The position numbers and the translations under genes were made by a program. Shown piece after piece: positions 55,045-63,249 of a stretch of 64,000 nucleotides of DNA; position 1 is the stretch's first letter, and each line of letters begins with the position of its first letter. This stretch comes from Vibrio breoganii. Lineage in GTDB: Bacteria; Pseudomonadota; Gammaproteobacteria; Enterobacterales; Vibrionaceae. Location of the stretch: the NCBI RefSeq assembly GCF_001677275.1, contig NZ_CP016178.1:434001-498000 (forward strand), given 5' to 3'. Under the pieces are notes generated by a model that searched no databases, was not told the DNA's origin, and saw only the letters and a program-made list of their open reading frames with translations.

Positions 55045-55980
55045 TTAGTCGTGCGTTACGTTAAGGTCATAGATGGTAGCAGCAGTCATGTCGTCTGCTT
55101 CACCAGTACGGTTTTGTACGTAAACGCCGGCTTTAAAGTAGTTCCAGCTGTCTTGTAGGCTAACACCGTAGATGTCTAGGTCTACAGAAACCTTACGTGG
55201 GTCTTTGCCTTCTTGGTATAGCTCGAAGGTTAGCATGCTACCTTGAACATCAATCGCGTATGAGAATTTCTCACCTAGAGCGATACCATCGTCGAATGAT
55301 TCTGGGATGTTCTTCTCTCCTTGATGCCAGTAGTTTGGTTTTGTAGAGCCTAGAACAGGGAAAGTGATGTCGCCGTCACGCAGGCCTGAGCGACGATCTG
55401 GTTCTACGTTGAACCAAATAGAGCCAGTTTTGTGGTTCGGCATCTTACGGTAGTAAACCTTGATTGGCTCATCGTTAGGTGCGTGGATCTGGCCGATGAT
55501 TACACGGCCTTGTTGCCAATCAACACCGGTAGTCGTTACTTCATCAACAGACATGGTGACTTCCATTCGGCCATTCACACCACCCACTTTAGCGTGATCA
55601 CCTTCAGGTGCTGAGCCAAATACCCAGTTGTTTTTGTTTGTGCCACGAGTCTTGATAGAGGTATCGCCGCAACGAAGCATTTGACGAAGTTCAGAGCGGA
55701 TGTACTTGGTGTTTTCTGATGTTTTAACACCAGAAACAGGAGAGCGGAAAACTACACCGTCGCCAGCTTCATTCACGTAAAAGTACTCTGAATGTTGCGC
55801 GCCTTCTGCGATTTCTTTCTCGCTGAACTCAGTTGGTTTGTCACCACCGGTTAGTGATACAGGTAATGTTGTTTTCCAACAGCTTAGGTCTAGAACCTCG
55901 TTTGGAGTAGGGGCTGCAATCGCTGATGAAACGGCAAATGTTGAAAGAACGCCAATAGCGATCTTGCTGAATGAAGACAT
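55045..55980 (-). CDS. PL7 alginate lyase, secreted
   Basis: Family 7 alginate lyase of 311 aa with a Sec signal peptide cleaved near AIAA/PTP (residue 23), no lipobox and no extra domains, so free in periplasm or secreted. Motifs: LSCWKTTLPVS, YIRSELRQML about 93-102, QIH at 164-166, YFKAGVYVQN about 281-290 with the catalytic Tyr. QIH has been linked with preference for G-containing blocks, complementing the QVH enzyme at 25863. It has its own operator upstream and a terminator behind it. Confidence 0.92.
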   Translation of the reverse strand: MSSFSKIAIGVLSTFAVSSAIAAPTPNEVLDLSCWKTTLPVSLTGGDKPTEFSEKEIAEGAQHSEYFYVNEAGDGVVFRSPVSGVKTSENTKYIRSELRQMLRCGDTSIKTRGTNKNNWVFGSAPEGDHAKVGGVNGRMEVTMSVDEVTTTGVDWQQGRVIIGQIHAPNDEPIKVYYRKMPNHKTGSIWFNVEPDRRSGLRDGDITFPVLGSTKPNYWHQGEKNIPESFDDGIALGEKFSYAIDVQGSMLTFELYQEGKDPRKVSVDLDIYGVSLQDSWNYFKAGVYVQNRTGEADDMTAATIYDLNVTHD

Positions 55981-56006
55981 GAAGTTTTCCTATTCATTAT
56001 GTGTTT

Positions 56007-56062
56007 TTGTATGACAAGAATATTAAGATTTTAATGAGCCTTTTTCTGTGACATGGCGCGTG
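56007..56062 (-). promoter_or_regulatory. PL7 promoter: operator and CRP-like site
   Basis: TTGTATGACAA at 56007-56017 and TGTGA-N6-GCGTG at 56047-56062 (weak right half), centres 42 bp apart as at the porins. Confidence 0.6.
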
Positions 56063-56549
56063 TCGAAATGAGTAATGGTGTAACGGAGTGTTTCAGTTTT
56101 TGATGGGGGCGAGATTAATATACTGTTTTAAAACACTTTTTTATGGAATAACTTTTTTCTACTTTGGTAAGTGGGTAATGTTTTGTAACAATTGTGAGGT
56201 TGTTGCGCCTCTAGCTTTGCATAAATATTTAATATTGATGTGTTTTAATTCGCTCGACAGAGAAGTGTAAAAAAGAACTATGATAACTGTGTCAAATTAA
56301 TATGCCCACTAAGGCATAATGTTTCAGTGATAGATCAAGTTACATTAAACTCATTAGGTTTCTTAATAGCATCTAATTGGTATGCGAAACCGAGTTGTTA
56401 ATAATTATGGAATTGTTCCCGTCTTTTTTCTAAAACGTGCCAGTTTGCCTGCGTTGAACTGCTCGCCCCGAGGAACTTAGTTGAGAGAAAACAAATATAG
56501 CTGAGAGCGTATTTGTTTGAGTTTCTCCATCTATTTTCAATGCTACACA
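56063..56549. other. Intergenic region
   Basis: AT-rich DNA without a recognised gene, upstream of a possible small reading frame. No repeat or operator was recognised. Confidence 0.35.
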
Positions 56550-56759
56550 ATGACATTTTGCGAAGTACTCAAAAAAAGCAACAACAAAACGACCGTCCTT
56601 ACTCTTGAAGAAACAGAGCACCTCCAAGCTGTTGAGATGCTTGCTGTATTGAATATCTTTGATGCAGTCGACCGAAGAGAAGCCGAACAAATCTTTAAAG
56701 TGAATGAAGCAACGCGTTCCCATTTTAGAGCACAAAAACAACTTCAAGAGATCAACTGA
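56550..56759 (+). CDS. Possible small protein, function unknown
   Basis: Open frame of 69 codons (80 from an earlier ATG at 56517). The product would be helical and charged (LEETEHLQAVEMLAVLNIFD, RREAEQIFKVNEATRSHF), which looks more protein-like than chance. No clear ribosome site. Not recognised; it may be a real small gene. Confidence 0.35.
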   Translation: MTFCEVLKKSNNKTTVLTLEETEHLQAVEMLAVLNIFDAVDRREAEQIFKVNEATRSHFRAQKQLQEIN

Positions 56760-56832
56760 CCTTAGCTCCTTTAAGAGTGGGGCTTTCTAGCCTTATACAT
56801 GTTTGATAGCGCACAGATTAGATGCAACTAAA

Positions 56833-56944
56833 TGTGTAAAAGATCACATTTTTGTTATGAACAAGCTAGGTGAGTGCTAGAGGAGACTAGCCAGGCACTT
56901 GATTCTTTCCTGTATATGATTACAATAGCATTATTGTAATACAA
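56833..56944 (+). promoter_or_regulatory. Promoter of the DEH-reductase-type gene with CRP-like site and operator
   Basis: CRP-like TGTGTAAAAGATCACA at 56833-56848, -35 TTGATT (56899-56904), 16-bp spacer, -10 TACAAT (56921-56926), and perfect operator TTGTAATACAA at 56934-56944 on the start site. CRP would be centred near -92.5, a class I position. Confidence 0.7.
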
Positions 56945-57019
56945 ATAGGTTGCCAAGTAAGACTTACACTAAGTTCTAACTCGGTTAGCCAGTTATTAAC
57001 TCATACAGAGAATATCAAT

Positions 57020-57775
57020 ATGTCTACTAAAGTTGCATTTATCTCAGGCGCTACTGGCGGTATCGGTTTTCAAGTTGCTAAGCGTCTAGGTCAAGACGGT
57101 TACACAGTTATCCTTAACGGTATCGAAGATGCAAAAGGCGCTGAGCGTCTAGCTGAGCTTAAAGAAGCAGGCATCGAAGCTGAATACCACGGTTTCGACG
57201 TAACTGACGAGCACGCTGTAACTGCTGCTATCAACGCTGTTGGTGAGAAGTACGGTAAGATCGACGTTGTTGTTAACAACGCTGGTGGCCTAGGTGGTCG
57301 TAGCCCAATCGAAGGCATGGAGACTGATTTCTTCCGTAAAGTAATGGCTCTTAACCTAGATAGCGCATTCTTCGTATCTCGCGCTGCTATCCCATTCCTG
57401 AAGAAGTCTGAAAATGCTTCAATCATCAACTTCACTTCAAACGCTGCTTGGAACGCAGGTGGCCCAGGTGCAGGTATCTACGGCACTTCTAAAGCTGCAG
57501 TTCACACTCTAACTCGTGCTCTAGCGAAAGAACTTGCTCCAGCAAACATCCGTGTTAACGCTGTATCTCCAGGTACTATCGATACTCCGTTCCACGCACA
57601 AATCAAAGCGACTAAGCCAGAAGTATTCGCTTCTTGGGCTGACAGCATCATGCTAGGCCGTCTAGGCCAACCAGAAGAGGTTGCATCTGCAATCTCTTTC
57701 CTAGTAAGCAAAGATGCATCGTTCATCACTGCTGAAACGCTACAAATCGGTGGTGGTCAAGCTCTAGGTATCTAA
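57020..57775 (+). CDS. dehR: SDR-family oxidoreductase, probable DEH reductase
   Basis: Short-chain dehydrogenase of 251 aa. Cofactor motif GATGGIGFQVAKRL at residues 10-23, NNAGG near 87-91, and catalytic Ser/Tyr/Lys ending in GIYGTSKAAVH. In Vibrio alginate clusters such an enzyme (DehR) reduces the open-chain uronate DEH to KDG with NAD(P)H. The regulon operator directly upstream and the lack of another candidate support this. Sequence alone cannot exclude an acetoacetyl-CoA or 3-oxoacyl reductase. Codon use is strongly biased, as expected for high expression. Confidence 0.78.
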   Translation: MSTKVAFISGATGGIGFQVAKRLGQDGYTVILNGIEDAKGAERLAELKEAGIEAEYHGFDVTDEHAVTAAINAVGEKYGKIDVVVNNAGGLGGRSPIEGMETDFFRKVMALNLDSAFFVSRAAIPFLKKSENASIINFTSNAAWNAGGPGAGIYGTSKAAVHTLTRALAKELAPANIRVNAVSPGTIDTPFHAQIKATKPEVFASWADSIMLGRLGQPEEVASAISFLVSKDASFITAETLQIGGGQALGI

Positions 57776-57824
57776 TACCTGAGTCTCAATATTGTTTAGA
57801 TATTGAACCTACATTATCGTTTTA

Positions 57825-57860
57825 ACGGCTGATCTCGAAAGAGACCAGCCGCTTTATTTT
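57825..57860 (+). terminator. Terminator of the SDR gene
   Basis: CGGCTG-TCTC pairs with GAGA-CAGCCG around a GAAA loop and is followed by a T-rich stretch. Confidence 0.75.
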
Positions 57861-57887
57861 TAGCAGTATGTAAAAGCCTTCATTCAT

Positions 57888-58185
57888 CGTCATCCTCGAG
57901 GTCTTTAATCGAGGATCTTGGGTGGTTCGGAATCTAAAGGTTACGGTTGAAGGCAAGAGAGATGTAAATACTGAGTTGGGCAGTTTCTAAGATTCTGCTG
58001 GGCCGGCATACCGGATAATTACTACCGTAGTTTCCGGAATGACGTTGTTTGTGGTGTGATTAGGGCTTGATTGATAGCGTTTTTTCGCTCTCCATGCCTT
58101 CACTCATACTCAGTTTCAAGCCTTCATACACCGTCATCCTCGAGGTCTTTAATCGAGGATCTTGGGTAGTTCGAAATTTAAAGTG
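57888..58185. repeat. Pair of dispersed palindromic repeats
   Basis: CGTCATCCTCGAGGTC...ATCGAGGATCTTGGGT at 57888 and again at 58132 (244 bp apart), related to the start of the 303-bp units at 48.5 kb. Confidence 0.75.
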
Positions 58186-58207
58186 GAACCTCACTCAGAC
58201 ACCCCCT

Positions 58208-59236
58208 CTAAGAATCCGCAAGGCGCTGTTTAATCTCGAGTATCTGCTGCTTATGTTCTAAGAAGATATCGACCAATTTAGGGTCAAAGTGTTCACCTCT
58301 TTCGTCGACGAGTAGCTGGAAGGCATCTTCAGTATCCCATGCTTTCTTGTAGGGGCGAGGGGAGGTGAGAGCATCAAAAACATCCGCGATGGCGGAGATT
58401 CGGCCCACTAGCGGAATGTCCTCACCTGAAATGCCTGCTGGGTACCCTTTGCCATTAAACTTTTCGTGGTGGGTCATAGCCACTGTATGGGCGAGTTGCA
58501 GCACTGCAGAGTTATTTGAACCATATAGGATGTCTCCGCCGATGTTAACGTGGGTTTTCATTACCTCCCACTCTTCTGCGGTCAATTTGTCATCTTTCAG
58601 CAATATGCCATCAGGAATGCCTATCTTACCTATGTCGTGCATAGGCGCCGCGTCACGCAGAAGATCGGCGTCAGCTTCGTTCATTCCTGTAGCAATAGCC
58701 AACAGGTGGCAATAGTGTGCCATGCGCTGTACGTGTAAACCGGTTTCGTTGTCTTTGTATTCTGCAGCGCGTCCAAGACGCTGAATGACTTCGAGTTTGG
58801 TTTGATTTATCTCATCAGTTTGCTCTTTAACCTTTAGATAAAGTTCGCGGTTTTGATTGGCAAGCGCTAGGTGAGTTTTAACTCGCTGTATGGCAATTAA
58901 TGGAGTGATGGGCTTGGTAATGTAATCAACAGCGCCAAGTTGAAAGCCTTTGATTTCATCCTCTGCCGTGATTTTGGCGGTAACAAAAATGATCGGAATA
59001 TGCTCAGTGTTGGGCTGACTTTTCAAGATACTGCATACCTCATAGCCATCCATTTCTGGCATCATAATATCGAGTAAAATGATGTCTGGAGCGGGAGTCA
59101 TTTGCGCTATTTTGATCGCGAGTTTGCCGCTGTTCGCTACTTTGATTCGATACTTGTCTTGAAAGGTACCCGCAAGAACATCAATATTCGCTGGAGTATC
59201 GTCAACAATCAAAATCGTTTGTTTATTGTCTGCCAT
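58208..59236 (-). CDS. Response regulator with HD-GYP domain
   Basis: Two-domain protein of 342 aa: a receiver domain (about 8-120, phospho-acceptor Asp56 in LLDIMMPEMDG) and an HD-GYP domain (about 150-330), with His200-Asp201 in HDIGKIGIPDG and the GYP motif at 264-266 (HHEKFNGKGYP). HD-GYP proteins of the RpfG kind break down cyclic di-GMP. It starts 7 bp after the hybrid kinase gene, so both come from one transcript and the kinase is the likely partner. Confidence 0.9.
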   Translation of the reverse strand: MADNKQTILIVDDTPANIDVLAGTFQDKYRIKVANSGKLAIKIAQMTPAPDIILLDIMMPEMDGYEVCSILKSQPNTEHIPIIFVTAKITAEDEIKGFQLGAVDYITKPITPLIAIQRVKTHLALANQNRELYLKVKEQTDEINQTKLEVIQRLGRAAEYKDNETGLHVQRMAHYCHLLAIATGMNEADADLLRDAAPMHDIGKIGIPDGILLKDDKLTAEEWEVMKTHVNIGGDILYGSNNSAVLQLAHTVAMTHHEKFNGKGYPAGISGEDIPLVGRISAIADVFDALTSPRPYKKAWDTEDAFQLLVDERGEHFDPKLVDIFLEHKQQILEIKQRLADS

Positions 59237-59243
59237 AGTACTT

Positions 59244-62200
59244 TTATTCCTTTATCAAATCTTTTAATAGCTTCGCCGCATCTTCGTAATCGAAGTTGGA
59301 CATCGCTTGCTTAACCGCTTTTAGTTGCTGACGCGTAGTGCTGTCTAGTGACATGGCAAGTAATGATTCTAGTATCCCTTGCGCTTCAAATTCATAGGCT
59401 TCGATTGCATTGAGCAAATCAAGCAGCTGATCTTGTATATCCTTTTTAAGAACAACATCACCGGACGGTATATCAACGGCGTTTTCTGTCGTTGCTTTCG
59501 TGCTATCGAGATAACCCCTCGCTAGCTCTGTGGTTTCTGCTAGTTCTGCTTCAAGTAATGTTGCCTGCTGTCTAAGGTAATCTGGATCTATTGATTGTGA
59601 CTGCAGATGAGCATCTATTGCTCCTGCTATTGTCGAAACGCTTGGCATACCGAGGCTTGCCGCTAGGCCTTTTAATGTATGGGCGGTGATTTCAACGGCA
59701 GAGTAAGTAGCTGATTCTATGCTGTGGCTCATTGCAGACAACTGCTCTGGAGCTGAGTCGAGAAATTTGCTTAAAAGCTTTGTATACAGTTTTTGGTTTC
59801 CATTGACTGTTCCCAATCCCAAGTTTGCATCGAACTGCTCTGAGGCATTTGCTACTGAGAGCGACAAAGCGGAATCATCATGCTTAACGGTTTGTGAATC
59901 CAGGTATCTACTTAGCACTGACTGCAATTTATCTAAATCAATGGGCTTGCCGATGTGGTCATCAAATCCAGCATCTTTGGCACGCTGTATATCTTCATCC
60001 ATGACGTTTGCTGTCATAGCAACGATAGGTGTTGGATAACCGGATTCTTTAAGTATCGAGGTAGCTTGATAGCCGTCCATGACTGGCATTTGAATATCCA
60101 TCAACACCAGGTCGTACTCGTTACCCTTCGCTTTATCTATGGCCTGTTGACCATTAATCGCAATATCGATGGAAACTTCAAATGGCTCTAAAATCCCTAC
60201 CGCAAGCTCCTGGTTAATGTCATTATCTTCAACCAATAGTATGCGAGCGTTGGGGAAGATAAGTTTAGAGCGTTCTTTTTCTAGTCTTGGTTCATGAAAC
60301 GCTGATATTTCAAACACTGCGTCATAGATCTCGTCAGGCAAAGAAGGGTTAGAGACACATCGCCATCCTGCATTGAGGAACTCTTCCACTCGAGTATCTT
60401 GATCGGTCGAGACAACGACGTTGAGGTTTAGTCGATTAGCGAACTGCTTAAGATCATGAATGTTTTCTGCACACGCCTTATCGACGGTAAGTAGCGTATT
60501 ACGTTCTTTTTCATCGATGCCGTGTTCTATTTCTTGGATGGTATCAAAGAAAGATACCTTGGTACTCAAAGCGGAAAATGCCGACTGTATTAGCTGATTA
60601 GATAAGGTGTTTTCACTTTGGATCCAAAGATGATAGTCAGAGTGTTGTTTGATGGTCTCTTGCCATTGGCCTTTGTGGGCTAAGTCGATGCCTAGGGCTA
60701 CGTCAAAGTAAAAGGTGCTACCGACATCGAGTTTGCTCTCTAGCTGTAGTGATCCCCCCATTTTTTCCACAAGCTGCTTTGATATCGACAGACCAAGACC
60801 GGTTCCACCAAAATTACGGGTAGTGGATGCATCCGCTTGGTGGAATGATTGGAACAACCTAGATTTTTGTTCTTCACTGATGCCAATACCAGAGTCGACG
60901 ACGCTGAACCTGAGCTGTTGCTGATTATCGAAACTCTCTAATAGTTGAACTTTGACTACTACTGAACCTGCTTGCGTAAACTTAATAGCATTACCGGTGA
61001 GGTTCAGCAGTATTTGAAACAAACGTGTGTCATCTGAGATTAAATGGCGTTCTACGTTAAAATCTATCTCGAAGTATAATCGAATGGACTTCTCTGTGGC
61101 TTTAATGGTGCAAATGTCAGCGAGTCTTCTCATGCATTGTTCAAGAGAGAATGACTGCTGGTCGAGTTCAAGCTTGCCAGCTTCTATCTTTGATAAGTCT
61201 AAAATGTCGTTGATGAGATTGAGAAGGGTAGAAGAAGACTGTTCTACTTTGTTCAAGTACCTTGCAACTGTGGGGTCTTGGTTACGAGTCAGTGCTAGAT
61301 GAGTCATGCCTATGATGGCATTCATAGGCGTTCGAATCTCATGGCTCATATTGGCAAGGAATTGACTCTTTGATTGGTTAGCTTGTTTTTCCTGCTCACG
61401 CGATTGTTCTAGCATAGTAGTCAGCTCGATCATATCACTGACATCATAGGCCCAGAATAAAACCGCTTCTTTATCATTAAAATGAGTTCGGTAGTAACTG
61501 ACTCTCCCAGTAAAGCGCTCACCATTTTGCTTACATAGCTCCATTTCCTTATCAATAACAGCACCTTTCGCAACAAGCTCTTCATATACTTTGGTGCGAT
61601 CATCGGGTGAACTGTATATCTTTGATACGTCATAGCTATTAATTTCTTGTTTTGAAATCTTAAACAGTTCTAGTGCTCTTGGATTTGTATAAGCAGGACG
61701 GCTCTCTTGAATTATTGCGACTGCAATGGGGGAAGACTCCAGTATCTGCATTAACTCTTGTTGCTTGTTATTGAGTTCTTGCGTTCGAAGGTTGATTTGT
61801 TCTTCCAGTTCGGCATTGGATTTGTTCATTATTTCATAAGAACGGGTGCCAACTTTAAGTAGAAAAACAGAAACGGAAATGATCAAGCCAATTGAAATGA
61901 GTAAGAAGGCGATTAAAACAAAACGAGTGGTCCGGTAGACGCTAAAGACTTCGTTTAGTGTTATTTCAGCCACTATGGCGAAACCATACTGTGGTAGCCA
62001 TCGAACCGAAGTTAACATTTCTTGATTTTGAAGAGTGACCAGGTTTTCAAAATTTGCGTCATTCACTTCTGGGTTGGATTTTAGGTTGCTGATGGTGCTT
62101 AGAAGTGTCGCAGAGACTTTCTTAGATAATATCTCGTCGTACTTTGTTGTCGAAGATTGTGAGCGACTATTAGATATAATGTAGCCCTTACTATCGACTC

Positions 62201-63125
62201 CAAATACGCGCCCTGTTTGACCTATCTTGGCAGCGCGAAAATTTCGGGTAAACCCTTTACTAGGGTCTATTTTGAGAGAAAAAATAGCGAAAATGCCCTG
62301 ATTTTCGTCTTTGATAGGATAGAGCAAGAACATAGACGAGGCTTTGTCGTTGTCAGACACATCCTGTGAGGCTTCGTCACTTCGTATTGGTGGAAGCAGG
62401 ACAACCTCTCCCTGCCATGCTCTGTTTAAGTACTTAGCCGACGTTGATTCTAACTCGCTTTTCCGACCCACATATTCATCATTTGTAGACGCAAGGTTGA
62501 GGTTGCTTTGCCCAATAATGGTGAATCCAGCGGTGGAGGTTAGGCTAATGCGGCTCTTAACGTGTCGTCTTATGCGCTTTTGGATAGGAGAGTTGAGAAT
62601 AATCTCGGCTTTTTCATCAGCAGGAAAGTCGAGGCTGGAAATGTCATCCAATAGTTGGGCTAACACAATAAAGTCTTCATCGATAAGGAGCTTTATGTTG
62701 GTCGACTTTTCTCCTAACCATTCTTGAAGGATTATCTCGATACCGTTTTGTGCAAGGTCTAATCGTCCGTTGTATGAATTTAAGGTGTTCGCTTTTTCGG
62801 TCTGTAACACAACGACTATGCCAAGAACCATAGTGGTACATACACTGAGTACGAATACAGCAAAAAATCGCTTACTTTTTCTCTGGCTAAAAAAACTCTC
62901 ATACTTTTTACGAAAAATGCGAATAAAGATAGAGAGCACTAGTAGCACCATTGTGATGAGCAGTATGCCCAAGCCAATTTCAACTACAGGATTTATGGTG
63001 GGGTTAGAAATAGTACTCCCAGTTAATGAGTTCGCGTGTACAGATGCACTCAAGAGTAAGCCCCCGAATAGCGGTACAGAATGGGTGAATACTTTACAAA
63101 GAAACCGACCGATTAGTCCTTTCAT
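59244..63125 (-). CDS. Hybrid sensor histidine kinase (sensor-PAS-HisKA-HATPase-REC-HPt)
   Basis: Membrane-bound phosphorelay kinase of 1293 aa. Signal or first helix 1-30; membrane segments near 50-70, 86-107 and 400-426; a large periplasmic dCACHE-like sensor about 110-395; PAS about 460-570; HisKA with His595 in NMSHEIRTPMN; HATPase about 695-810 (NLTGNAIKFTQ, FGGTGLGLSISKQL); a stretch of 820-945 without conserved Asp, perhaps a decayed receiver; REC about 960-1075 with Asp1010; HPt with His1149 in AHTLKGLAASLGM. It feeds the HD-GYP regulator behind it. The ligand is unknown. Confidence 0.92.
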   Translation of the reverse strand: MKGLIGRFLCKVFTHSVPLFGGLLLSASVHANSLTGSTISNPTINPVVEIGLGILLITMVLLVLSIFIRIFRKKYESFFSQRKSKRFFAVFVLSVCTTMVLGIVVVLQTEKANTLNSYNGRLDLAQNGIEIILQEWLGEKSTNIKLLIDEDFIVLAQLLDDISSLDFPADEKAEIILNSPIQKRIRRHVKSRISLTSTAGFTIIGQSNLNLASTNDEYVGRKSELESTSAKYLNRAWQGEVVLLPPIRSDEASQDVSDNDKASSMFLLYPIKDENQGIFAIFSLKIDPSKGFTRNFRAAKIGQTGRVFGVDSKGYIISNSRSQSSTTKYDEILSKKVSATLLSTISNLKSNPEVNDANFENLVTLQNQEMLTSVRWLPQYGFAIVAEITLNEVFSVYRTTRFVLIAFLLISIGLIISVSVFLLKVGTRSYEIMNKSNAELEEQINLRTQELNNKQQELMQILESSPIAVAIIQESRPAYTNPRALELFKISKQEINSYDVSKIYSSPDDRTKVYEELVAKGAVIDKEMELCKQNGERFTGRVSYYRTHFNDKEAVLFWAYDVSDMIELTTMLEQSREQEKQANQSKSQFLANMSHEIRTPMNAIIGMTHLALTRNQDPTVARYLNKVEQSSSTLLNLINDILDLSKIEAGKLELDQQSFSLEQCMRRLADICTIKATEKSIRLYFEIDFNVERHLISDDTRLFQILLNLTGNAIKFTQAGSVVVKVQLLESFDNQQQLRFSVVDSGIGISEEQKSRLFQSFHQADASTTRNFGGTGLGLSISKQLVEKMGGSLQLESKLDVGSTFYFDVALGIDLAHKGQWQETIKQHSDYHLWIQSENTLSNQLIQSAFSALSTKVSFFDTIQEIEHGIDEKERNTLLTVDKACAENIHDLKQFANRLNLNVVVSTDQDTRVEEFLNAGWRCVSNPSLPDEIYDAVFEISAFHEPRLEKERSKLIFPNARILLVEDNDINQELAVGILEPFEVSIDIAINGQQAIDKAKGNEYDLVLMDIQMPVMDGYQATSILKESGYPTPIVAMTANVMDEDIQRAKDAGFDDHIGKPIDLDKLQSVLSRYLDSQTVKHDDSALSLSVANASEQFDANLGLGTVNGNQKLYTKLLSKFLDSAPEQLSAMSHSIESATYSAVEITAHTLKGLAASLGMPSVSTIAGAIDAHLQSQSIDPDYLRQQATLLEAELAETTELARGYLDSTKATTENAVDIPSGDVVLKKDIQDQLLDLLNAIEAYEFEAQGILESLLAMSLDSTTRQQLKAVKQAMSNFDYEDAAKLLKDLIKE

Positions 63126-63249
63126 CAGCGTTTTGAATCCTTCATGTTTTGTACTAGGCGATCGTCAGTGATTGCGGATAAGATATTGACTTAAATACAA
63201 AAGATTACCAATATGTTATAGCACCTTTAAACTATATCGAATAGAAAAA

